Source of the DNA: Planctomycetota bacterium
GTDB taxonomy: Bacteria; Planctomycetota; SZUA-567
NCBI GenBank assembly: GCA_020060765.1
Contig: JAGUZQ010000093.1
Location: 1 to 64,000 of the forward strand
DNA length: 64,000 bases
Direction: 5' to 3'
Shown here piece after piece: positions 34,834-42,690 of the stretch. Numbering within the stretch: position 1 is the first letter of the stretch; each line of letters opens with the position of its first letter. Position numbers and translations under genes: made by a program. The notes beneath the pieces are model-generated. The model searched no databases. It had not been told where the DNA came from and saw only the letters and a list, made by a program, of their open reading frames with translations.

Positions 34834-35514
34834 TCATTCCGCCGCCGGAGCTGGCGTTGCGGGCGCTGCCGGTTCTGCCGGTTTCGCTTTCGCCGCTTTT
34901 TCCGCCAGTTTCGCTTTTTCGGCCTTGCAATTGGCCAGGTGATTGAACAGCGCCAGCAGCAGACCCAGCGTCAGGAAACCGCCGGGCGCGATGATGAAAA
35001 CGGAAAGGGCATACGGTTCCAGGCCGTCAGCGACCGGGATTCCGAGCAGTTGCCACGAACCCAGCACTTCGCGTACGATACCGATCAGCGAGAGGGCGAG
35101 GGTAAAGCCCAGCCCCATCCCCAGGCCGTCGACCATGCTGGCCAGCGGTGCGTTCTTGCTGGCAAAGGCTTCGGCGCGCCCGAGGATAATGCAGTTGACC
35201 ACGATCAGCGGCAGGAATATTCCCAGCGCCTCTTTCAACACTGGCATGTAAGCGGCCATCAGCAGTTTCACCACCGTGACAAACGCCGCGATAATAATAA
35301 TGTATACCGGTATCCGGATTTCCTTGGGGATCAGTTTTTTGAAAATGCTGATCATCAGGTTGGAGGCGATCAGGACGAAAGTAGCGGCCAGCCCCATGCC
35401 GAGGGCGTTTTTCAAACCAGTCGTCACCGCCAGCGTCGGGCATAAGCCCAGCAGCAGAACAAACACCGGATTTTCGCGGAAAAACCCTCTGGTCAACTCA
35501 GCAGTCAGTTTCAT
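34834..35514 (-). CDS. rnfE: Rnf electron transport complex subunit E
   Basis: The 226-residue protein has about six membrane helices and resembles RnfE/NqrD. Key stretches are FVLLLGLCPTLAVTTGLKNALGMG and LIVVNCIILGRAEAFA, each with a cysteine matching the Fe-S ligands shared with RnfA. The C-terminus has an extra Ala/Lys/Pro-rich tail of about 25 residues. I use the ATG at 35514, preceded by GGGAGAG; the frame is open for 59 codons upstream but without family similarity. It is the first gene of the rnf operon. Confidence 0.92.
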   Translation of the reverse strand: MKLTAELTRGFFRENPVFVLLLGLCPTLAVTTGLKNALGMGLAATFVLIASNLMISIFKKLIPKEIRIPVYIIIIAAFVTVVKLLMAAYMPVLKEALGIFLPLIVVNCIILGRAEAFASKNAPLASMVDGLGMGLGFTLALSLIGIVREVLGSWQLLGIPVADGLEPYALSVFIIAPGGFLTLGLLLALFNHLANCKAEKAKLAEKAAKAKPAEPAAPATPAPAAE

Positions 35515-35566
35515 TACCGTATCTCTCCCCCTTGAAACGCATAATATAATGAAATGACAAGGGTAA

Positions 35567-35758
35567 ACTTTTGCCTGTTTTCTGTCAAGCCTTTGCCGGA
35601 AAGATAGTGGACTCACCCCCCAGATCTGGCAGGCGTGGGACAGGATTAGCGATACCGAACGCGAAAAATTCCAAATCCTCTTGCAAAACAAGAGAAAGGA
35701 TGCTTCAATCCTAATGTCGGCACTGGAAGTGACAAATAGTATCGCGCATTACTTCTGA
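35567..35758 (+). pseudogene. possible coding remnant without a start codon
   Basis: From 35612 to the TGA at 35756-35758 the plus strand reads as a natural-looking 48-residue helical peptide (with LTPQIWQAWDRISDTEREKF and a TNSIAHYF end). The frame is open back to a TAA at 35564 but has no ATG, GTG or TTG start before it. It may be the remnant of a gene or chance. I do not recognise it. Confidence 0.25.
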
Positions 35759-35809
35759 TTATATCTTTATACTGCAAGCTGAAGTGAGTCTTTAAACCCG
35801 GGAGAAAGT

Positions 35810-38800
35810 ATGATAATACGCGAAAAACGGAACTGGCTGGCTTTACTGGCAAGCATGATGTTGTTCATGCCCGCGACGAAAGCCGAAGACGAGGTTAAGA
35901 CAGAGCCGCAGGGCAGTGGCAAGCGGGTCGTGGTCGAGATGATGAACGGCGACAAGGTGGAGGGGGCGCTGCTCAAGCGCGACGACACTACTTTATACAT
36001 GTACGTCGGCGGCGCGCTGGTCACGCTGGAACAGGCCAAGGTGAAAGGCATCTCCGACCGCGACGGCGGCGAGCGCGGCATCGAGAACGTCAAGACCTAC
36101 CAGCTTTACCAGACCGCCCGTCGCGCCATCAAGAATGTGCAGGCGCTGGTGGAGGAAATGGGACAGGCCATCGTCGTGGTCAAGACCCCCGCCGGACTCG
36201 GCACCGGCTGGTTCTGCAACCGGGACGGATATCTGGTCACCAATAACCACGTCATCGCCGGGGAGCGTTCCATCAGCGTCACCGTCTTTCACAAGGACGG
36301 CGACGGCTTCGGCAAAACCGTTTTCCGCAAGGTGCGCATCGTCGCCCTGAACGACAGCATCGACCTGGCGCTGCTCAAGATCGAGGAACCGGTCAATATC
36401 CCTTATCCGCAACTCTACCTCGGCGACTCGGACGAACTCAAGGTCGGCGACAAGTGTTTCGCCATCGGCAACCCGCTGGGGCTGGAACGCTCCACCTCCC
36501 AGGGCAACATCAGCAAGACTTCCCGCGCCTTCGACGGACGGCTGTATCTTCAGACCACCGCCCCCATCGCTCCCGGCAATTCCGGCGGGCCGCTGTTCAA
36601 CGAACGCGGCGAGATCGTGGGCGTGGTCAACATGGGCGCGGTCTTTTTCGATGGCCTCGGCTTCGCCATCCCCTCCAAGTATATCAAGGAATTTCTCGAT
36701 AACGTCGAAGCCTTCGCCTACGACGCGGACAATCCCAATTCCGGCACCAAATACATGGAGACGCCGGTTACCGCGCAGGACGGCTCCTTCAAGTTTCTCA
36801 CCTCGGATTATCTGAAAATCGGCCACGGCGCTTCCTGCCTGACACTTGCCGATCTGGACGGCGACGGCGTTAAGGAAGCGGTCTACGTCAACAACAACAA
36901 GTCGGAAATCGGCTACGCCCGCCTGCGCGCCAAGGGGCAGGAAAAGGAAAAGGCCGGAACCGATTTCGAGGACGTCAACCTGCTCCGGGATGGGGAATTT
37001 TTCCAGGTGGTCACTACCCCGGTCACCAGCCGGATTACCGCGCTGGCGGTCGACGACTTGACCGGCGACGGGCGCCCCGACCTGGTGTTTCTCGGCGACG
37101 TGGACGGCCTGGCGGTGATGGAGCAGAACCAGGACGGCACGTTCAAGCCCGCGCGCAAGATCGACGACATCGTCGGCAGCAACCGGCGCGGCGCGGTGCG
37201 GGTGCGCGATCTCGACGGCGACGGCAAGAAAGACATTTTCGTACTCGGCGGCGAAAGTTTCACCATTTTCCGGGGCGGCGTAAAACGCGAGGAATTCCCC
37301 CTCGGCGGCAAATACAAGTCTTCCATCAAGGAATACGATTTCGTCGACGTGAACGGCGACGGTCGGCTGGACATCCTGTTTTTCGTCGTCGATAAACAAT
37401 ATGCGATCTATACCCGCCTGCAGAATGAGGAAGGGCAGTTCATCCGCGATCTGCCGGTGCATTCGCACCTTTCCGGGCCGGTGGCTGCGTACCGCGACGG
37501 CGTGCCGGGAGGATATCTCACGCTTGACAAGGGACTGAACCGCGTACGCGCCATGCGGCTGAACCCGGTGCCTGCCGCCCTGGAGGGAATGCCCTCGGTG
37601 CTTTCTTCCCTGCCGTTATCTTCTGAGGCGAAGATCACCTCCGACGCGGAACTGGGCGACCTCGACGGCGACGGGCGCACCGATCTGCTGGCGGTCGACC
37701 GTGAAAAAAACGAATTCCTGGTCTATCGCGCCAAACCCAACGGTTTCTCCCTGACCACTTCTCCTTCGCCGCGCGCGGTAGACGCCGCCGAGTTGCTAGC
37801 CGTAAAAGACGGAGCGTCGGCTGTGTTCTGCTTCTCCAACACCGACAAAATTTTCGGCGTCGGTCTGGCTAAAGAGGGCAAGATTTCCTTCCCCCGCCCC
37901 ATCAACGTCAAGGGCGAGGTGGAGTCTATCATGCTGGAAAAACAGGGCGCGGACGGCGCGGAAATTTTCTGGGTGGAGAAAGACAATAATAAATACTACA
38001 TTCGCCTGGCGTCCGCTTTGGAGTTGGCGGCCAAGGCAGGCGACGGCGGCAAAGGTTCGCTTGATTGCGCCAGCAACGCCCTCTCCTTTGTCGACGAAAA
38101 AGGCGAGAAGGATTTCCTGCCGAAAAAGCCGGAACGTTTCGCCTTCGCCGATTTCAACGGCGACGGCAAGCGCGACCTCGTCATTTACTGGGCGTATTCC
38201 GGCAAGGAAAGCCTGTACCTCGGCGAAAGTCAGTTGAAGTACCGCGAGATCATCGGCGAGCGCAAGATTCTCGACGAGAAAAAGGGACAGCCGCTGCTGG
38301 TGGCCGACCTGGACGGGGAAGGCGCGCCGGAAGTGGTGCTGGTGCAGCCCGGCTTTTTGCGCATTCTCCGGGTGGACGACAAGGACAAGCTGTTCGTCGA
38401 GCGGCAATTCAACTGGGAGTTCGGCGAAATTCAATATCTTGCCCGCTATGGCGAAAAGGACGGCGCTCCGCTCTTCATCGCAGCCGCCGGCACACAGGCG
38501 CGGGTAGTCTCGCTCGACCGCGAGGCGGGACAGGTCAGACAACTGGCAGCGATTGACCTGAGCGGTTTGGAGGTGGGCGACCTCAGCGTGGGCGATCTGG
38601 ACGGCGACAAGAAGCAGGATGTGCTCGTCTTCGGTAACGGCGTGGTACAGGCTTTCCTCGCCGCCGGAACCCGGTATGAGCTGGACAGCGAAGTGGTGTT
38701 CAACGCCAACCTGGATCACTTCGCTTACTGGAACCTGTTCCCCGCCGATCTCGACGGCGACGGTAAGGACGAGGCGCTGCTGTTCGACAGTCGCAAGGCC

Positions 38801-39019
38801 ATGTTCGAGGTTTACCGTATCGGGGAAAAAGGCGGCGACATGACCCTGGCTCTGCGCCAGCGGCTGTTCGAGAAAACCATTTTCCAGCGCAATGATTCAG
38901 ACAGCCAGGAAATTCCGCAGGAACTGGACGTGGGCGACGTGGACGGCGACGGCAAGGCGGACTTTGTCTGCATCATGCAGGATCGTATCTCGTTTTATTT
39001 GCAGGCGGAGCGGAAATAG
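35810..39019 (+). CDS. secreted HtrA-like serine protease with FG-GAP/VCBS repeats
   Basis: The 1069-residue exported protein has a signal peptide (residues 1-25) and a small N-terminal domain (30-90). A trypsin-like S1C protease domain follows at about 115-300, with all three catalytic parts: His in VTNNHVIAG, Asp in NDSIDLALLK, Ser in PGNSGGPLF. Instead of PDZ domains, the remaining 750 residues carry about ten calcium-binding FG-GAP/VCBS motifs such as DLDGDGVKEAV, DLDGDGKKDIF and DVDGDGKADFV, likely a beta-propeller. It should work in the periplasm or outside, with the propeller binding substrates or ligands. The start follows GGGAG. A DUF3352-like gene follows. Confidence 0.88.
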   Translation: MIIREKRNWLALLASMMLFMPATKAEDEVKTEPQGSGKRVVVEMMNGDKVEGALLKRDDTTLYMYVGGALVTLEQAKVKGISDRDGGERGIENVKTYQLYQTARRAIKNVQALVEEMGQAIVVVKTPAGLGTGWFCNRDGYLVTNNHVIAGERSISVTVFHKDGDGFGKTVFRKVRIVALNDSIDLALLKIEEPVNIPYPQLYLGDSDELKVGDKCFAIGNPLGLERSTSQGNISKTSRAFDGRLYLQTTAPIAPGNSGGPLFNERGEIVGVVNMGAVFFDGLGFAIPSKYIKEFLDNVEAFAYDADNPNSGTKYMETPVTAQDGSFKFLTSDYLKIGHGASCLTLADLDGDGVKEAVYVNNNKSEIGYARLRAKGQEKEKAGTDFEDVNLLRDGEFFQVVTTPVTSRITALAVDDLTGDGRPDLVFLGDVDGLAVMEQNQDGTFKPARKIDDIVGSNRRGAVRVRDLDGDGKKDIFVLGGESFTIFRGGVKREEFPLGGKYKSSIKEYDFVDVNGDGRLDILFFVVDKQYAIYTRLQNEEGQFIRDLPVHSHLSGPVAAYRDGVPGGYLTLDKGLNRVRAMRLNPVPAALEGMPSVLSSLPLSSEAKITSDAELGDLDGDGRTDLLAVDREKNEFLVYRAKPNGFSLTTSPSPRAVDAAELLAVKDGASAVFCFSNTDKIFGVGLAKEGKISFPRPINVKGEVESIMLEKQGADGAEIFWVEKDNNKYYIRLASALELAAKAGDGGKGSLDCASNALSFVDEKGEKDFLPKKPERFAFADFNGDGKRDLVIYWAYSGKESLYLGESQLKYREIIGERKILDEKKGQPLLVADLDGEGAPEVVLVQPGFLRILRVDDKDKLFVERQFNWEFGEIQYLARYGEKDGAPLFIAAAGTQARVVSLDREAGQVRQLAAIDLSGLEVGDLSVGDLDGDKKQDVLVFGNGVVQAFLAAGTRYELDSEVVFNANLDHFAYWNLFPADLDGDGKDEALLFDSRKAMFEVYRIGEKGGDMTLALRQRLFEKTIFQRNDSDSQEIPQELDVGDVDGDGKADFVCIMQDRISFYLQAERK

Positions 39020-39075
39020 GCGACGCTTTTGACTTTGTACATATTTGTATGGGATTTTCTCTTTAGGAGCAAATG

Positions 39076-41082
39076 ATGAAAAAATGGTTGTTGGCGGTGC
39101 TGGTGCTGGTTATGTCGTGGAACGCGGGGGCGGCGGAGATTGCCGAACGCCTGCCCGAATCGACGACGTTTTATATGGAATTCGATCTCGGTAAGGTGCT
39201 CGAACTCAGCCAGAAAAACCTGGAAATGGTAGATCAGGAACGCGCTGCCGCTGTGATTTTCCAGGTGCGCGCGTTGCGCGACCAGGTGAAGGAATTGCTG
39301 GCGAATGACGAAGTCACGTTGCAGTTGCTCGATCACCCGGAAGGCTGCAAGGGTTATGTTGTCGTGTTGCCGCTGCCAGAACCTTTGGTGGAAAAGCACA
39401 CCTATAAGGCGCAAAAGTGGGATCCCAAAACCGGGCAGCCGATTGAGGGCGAATTCGAGGAACACACCTGGGAAGACACGACCAGCTACAGCGTTGCCGT
39501 GATTCTGGAAACTACGGCGGAACTCGCTGCCGACACTATCGCGCAGATCAAGGTGCTGGTCGCCCGCGAGCACGAAAAGGAAGGCGGCGAAGGTGTCGCT
39601 TACACCGAGGCGGAAGTTGAACGCGGCGAGGCGATCATTATCGGCGAGGAGAAAGTCTTCCTCGGTCGCATGGATAACCTGATCGTGTTCAGCAATCCCC
39701 AGCCCAAGGAATTGTGGCGCGCATTGCTGGAGCCGGTGGAGAAGTCGCTGGCGGCCAGCGAGCTGTACAAGCGTTACACTCCGGGCGGCGTCCGCCCCCT
39801 GACGATGGGGTTCGTGAACATCGCCTCGCTGGTGATGAAGGGCGAGGAATCGCTGCGCGCGGCGGTAGAGGCGGCGCGGAAGAAGCAAGGGGAGGAAAAC
39901 GGTAAAAAACCGGAGGGCGGGGAAAACAACGCCGAGGATTTCGAGATGCCAGGCAATTTCGAACTGATAATGGCGGAAAGCGCGCTCAAACAGTTCCTGC
40001 TGATGAAAAACCTGTTCAGCCTCGACAAAATGCGGTCGGCGGGGCTTCGCGTAGAGGCGACAGCTACTGAAAACAGCCTGCGCAGTTCCTCGCAATTCAC
40101 CTTGGCACTGGCGGAAGGGGTGGGGCCGGTGCTGAGTCTGCTGCTGAACGCCGGAAAGTCGCTGGAAGCGCCTGACCTCGGCGCGCGCGAAGGTATCGCG
40201 GTGATGGGGCGTTTCGGCGCGGCGGAAATGCTGGAAGCGGTGCAGCAGTCGTTGGCGCAGGAAGAGGCCGCCTCCTTCCAGCAACAGCAGATGATGATGC
40301 AGATGATGCTGGGCATGAGCCTGAACGACATCCTCTCGCAGCTTTCCGGCGATTTGTATATGTTTGTCGAACTGGTGGACAAGGAGCATGAGTCCACGAC
40401 CTGGAACCGTGAAACCGGCGAGATGGTAACCCAGAAGAAATTCGGCCCCATGCCGGAACTGACGCTGCTGTGGGGACTGAAGGACCGCGAGGCCTTTACC
40501 CAGTTGTTGTCTAAATTCTTCACCGTCGCTTCGGTCAGCCCGATGATTGGGCGTTTCCTCAAGAAGCGCGTCTACCAGGAGCAGGATGTCTATATCGTCG
40601 GTTCCGACGCCGGCAAGGAAGGAGCCGACCCCGACGGCTTGTACAACTACGCGATGGCGGTGGTGGGACGCCACCTCAGTTTCGGCAGCTGGAAAGACAT
40701 GACCGCGCTGATCCGCCGCGCGCAAGCCGCCGCTCCCGGCGAGAAGACCCACGCCGGTGACGCCATTGCCACGCACCCGGACGCGAACTTCATCGGCGTC
40801 ATGCCCAAGGGGTTCAACGAGCGCCTGCAACAGGCCATGCGCGGCGAGGACGGCAAGGATCCGGTAGAGGAAGTGATCAAGCAGTTGACCGAAATGGATG
40901 ATTTCCCGATTGAAAACGAGGACCTGGCCAAGCGCATAAAGGAAACCCTGGTGCGGTTGGCGGAAAACCTTATTCCGCTGTCGAAAAAGGCGCAGACCCT
41001 GGGTCGTCCGGCAATGGTGGTGCACGGCAAGCTGAACGGTAATTTCTACGAAATCGGAAGCGAGGACGAATTTATCAAATAA
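39076..41082 (+). CDS. secreted DUF3352-like protein
   Basis: The 668-residue exported protein has a signal peptide ending near GAAE. It opens with AERLPESTTFYMEFDL, resembling the N-terminus of DUF3352-type proteins common in planctomycetes, which usually begin LPADT then a Y/F-x-x-V strand. The body is mixed alpha/beta with a Gln/Met-rich stretch (QQQQMMMQMM) near residue 400. AGGAG lies six bases from the ATG at 39076, so I prefer it to the ATG one codon earlier. It lies 56 bases after the protease gene and may be co-transcribed. Function unknown. Confidence 0.75.
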   Translation: MKKWLLAVLVLVMSWNAGAAEIAERLPESTTFYMEFDLGKVLELSQKNLEMVDQERAAAVIFQVRALRDQVKELLANDEVTLQLLDHPEGCKGYVVVLPLPEPLVEKHTYKAQKWDPKTGQPIEGEFEEHTWEDTTSYSVAVILETTAELAADTIAQIKVLVAREHEKEGGEGVAYTEAEVERGEAIIIGEEKVFLGRMDNLIVFSNPQPKELWRALLEPVEKSLAASELYKRYTPGGVRPLTMGFVNIASLVMKGEESLRAAVEAARKKQGEENGKKPEGGENNAEDFEMPGNFELIMAESALKQFLLMKNLFSLDKMRSAGLRVEATATENSLRSSSQFTLALAEGVGPVLSLLLNAGKSLEAPDLGAREGIAVMGRFGAAEMLEAVQQSLAQEEAASFQQQQMMMQMMLGMSLNDILSQLSGDLYMFVELVDKEHESTTWNRETGEMVTQKKFGPMPELTLLWGLKDREAFTQLLSKFFTVASVSPMIGRFLKKRVYQEQDVYIVGSDAGKEGADPDGLYNYAMAVVGRHLSFGSWKDMTALIRRAQAAAPGEKTHAGDAIATHPDANFIGVMPKGFNERLQQAMRGEDGKDPVEEVIKQLTEMDDFPIENEDLAKRIKETLVRLAENLIPLSKKAQTLGRPAMVVHGKLNGNFYEIGSEDEFIK

Positions 41083-41151
41083 CGGCGCCCAGCACGGACC
41101 GGTGCGGTTAACTGGGCAGATAGCCGCGAGTTGATCGAGGATGCCGGGTTT

Positions 41152-41191
41152 ACTAGAGGGCGTTCTAAATTAATGTAGAACGCCTTCTAGT
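41152..41191. terminator. 16-bp stem-loop between convergent genes
   Basis: 41152-41167 and 41176-41191 pair over 16 bases with one G:T pair around an 8-base loop. There is no long T run, so termination activity is likely but not certain. It lies between convergent genes. Confidence 0.55.
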
Positions 41192-41240
41192 ATCCAAGAA
41201 CCTGCTCCACCCTCGTCATTTCCAGTGTTTTGAGATTGTG

Positions 41241-41819
41241 CTAATCCCCCGCCGCTTCCGGCAGTCCCCGCTGGCGCTGGACTGATTTTCCGTACTCGGC
41301 GTCGAGGTCTTCGGTGTTGCGGAAATACATGCCGGGAAGATTCAGCACCGCGCCGTCGGCCTTGATCTGCAAGGTGGACAGGCGGTCGGCGTTTCCTCTG
41401 ATTATTTCGGCGGGAAAGACGATGGAGGCGGTTTTCGCCTCCTCTCCCGGCGAGACAGATAATTCCCCTCCCCTCAGCGCCGCGATCGGCATTCCGTTCA
41501 TGGTATAGAACCGCGCGCCGGAGCATTCGATTTTCACCGGCTCGTTGCCCCGGCTGTTGTCGATGGTAAGCGTCAGTTCTAAAGCTTCTGCCGCATCGCT
41601 TTCGGAGGTAAAGGGCAGAATTCTGGCCGAAAGCAGGCAGCGTCCGGCAAAGGTGTGGCCAAACCAGCACGCCTCTTCCGGCGCGAAATCCCGGCGCGAA
41701 TATATGAGCGGCAACACCAGCACCGCCAGCGTCCCCGCCGCAACCAGCAGAAACGCCGCCATCGGCAGCGCGGGAAACACCGCCGGTCTTTTTTCGTCGG
41801 AAGGCTTTATCTCAGTCAT
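41241..41819 (-). CDS. membrane-anchored protein of unknown function
   Basis: The 192-residue protein has one membrane helix (about residues 20-40) and a periplasmic beta-rich domain with LELTLTIDNSRGNEPVKIECSG, which reads like an immunoglobulin-like or DUF4352-type fold. I do not recognise a family. It lies 98 bases downstream of pyrE on the same strand. The SD sequence is weak. It is probably real because codon usage and the anchor plus beta-domain layout are coherent. Confidence 0.6.
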   Translation of the reverse strand: MTEIKPSDEKRPAVFPALPMAAFLLVAAGTLAVLVLPLIYSRRDFAPEEACWFGHTFAGRCLLSARILPFTSESDAAEALELTLTIDNSRGNEPVKIECSGARFYTMNGMPIAALRGGELSVSPGEEAKTASIVFPAEIIRGNADRLSTLQIKADGAVLNLPGMYFRNTEDLDAEYGKSVQRQRGLPEAAGD

Positions 41820-41917
41820 ATACAGTCACTCGGCTTTCGCAGCCGATTCAGTTCCGTCAGGTGCGACGGTTTTTAGCAGTTTGCCATTTTCAAAAACATC
41901 GGTATAAAGCAAATCAC

Positions 41918-42466
41918 TTACCGCACCAATTCATTTTTGGTGAAGATAGTGCATAGTTTCAGCCCCTCGGCTTCCATCTTCTCCCTGCCGCCGTCGAGGC
42001 GATCGACCAGCGCGTAGACGCCGACAATCACCACGTCTGGCTGGCTTTCCCGCACGCGTTCCACCGCCTTCAAGGCGCTGCCGCCGGTAGTGACCACGTC
42101 CTCGATAATCGCCACCCGCTGCCCCGGTTTCAGTTCCGGCCCCTCGATCCACTGGCCGGTGCCGTGACCCTTGGGCTCCTTGCGGACGATAAAGCCCTCG
42201 TAGGGCGTACCCAGGTCGAAGCTGAAGGCGGTGATCGCGCCGATCATGGCGTCCGCTCCCAGGGTCAGGCCGCCGACGCGGTCGGGGCTGTCCTGCTTCA
42301 GGAACTCCAGCATGATCCGCGCTGTCAGGTTCAGCGCTTCCGGACGCAGGGTGGTGGTTTTGCCGTTAATATAGAAGTCGCTCTTTTTGCCCGAAGCCAG
42401 GGTGAAGTCGCCGGTTAGAAAATCGACCTGCGGTTTCAGGCGCTGTTTCATTTCTTCAATATTCAT
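41918..42466 (-). CDS. pyrE: orotate phosphoribosyltransferase
   Basis: The 182-residue enzyme joins orotate to PRPP to make orotidine 5'-phosphate in pyrimidine synthesis. The PRPP-binding motif VAIIEDVVTTGGSALKA is intact, and the N-terminal FTLASGKKSDFYINGK matches the OPRTase phosphate/orotate site. The length is normal. The ATG at 42466 follows GGGAGC. The partner pyrF lies 15 kb away at 57733, so the pathway is not clustered here. Confidence 0.95.
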   Translation of the reverse strand: MNIEEMKQRLKPQVDFLTGDFTLASGKKSDFYINGKTTTLRPEALNLTARIMLEFLKQDSPDRVGGLTLGADAMIGAITAFSFDLGTPYEGFIVRKEPKGHGTGQWIEGPELKPGQRVAIIEDVVTTGGSALKAVERVRESQPDVVIVGVYALVDRLDGGREKMEAEGLKLCTIFTKNELVR

Positions 42467-42690
42467 GCTTGCTCCCGATGGGTGAAAAATAATACCTCCC
42501 CTTCCGTGGAATGACGATTTGTATGGTTAATGGTTGAGCCGGATGGTTTTTCCTTAATTAAACCGTATTGTCTCTACCCCCCACTGGGAGGAGGAGAATA
42601 TCTCTATCTTAATGCGTTTGCCCTCTTATTTGCGGGGCGCTGCGCCGAGTTCTTCGCCTGCGGCGATCAATATGCCCGTGCGGCACGCAC

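Noticed and set aside
38995-41025. 676-codon open frame on the minus strand opposite the DUF3352-like gene
   Set aside because: It mirrors GC-rich codon bias of the real gene, lacks any domain and has histidine/arginine-rich composition typical of antisense frames. Similar frames opposite the protease, kinase, rnf and ATPase genes were left out for the same reason.
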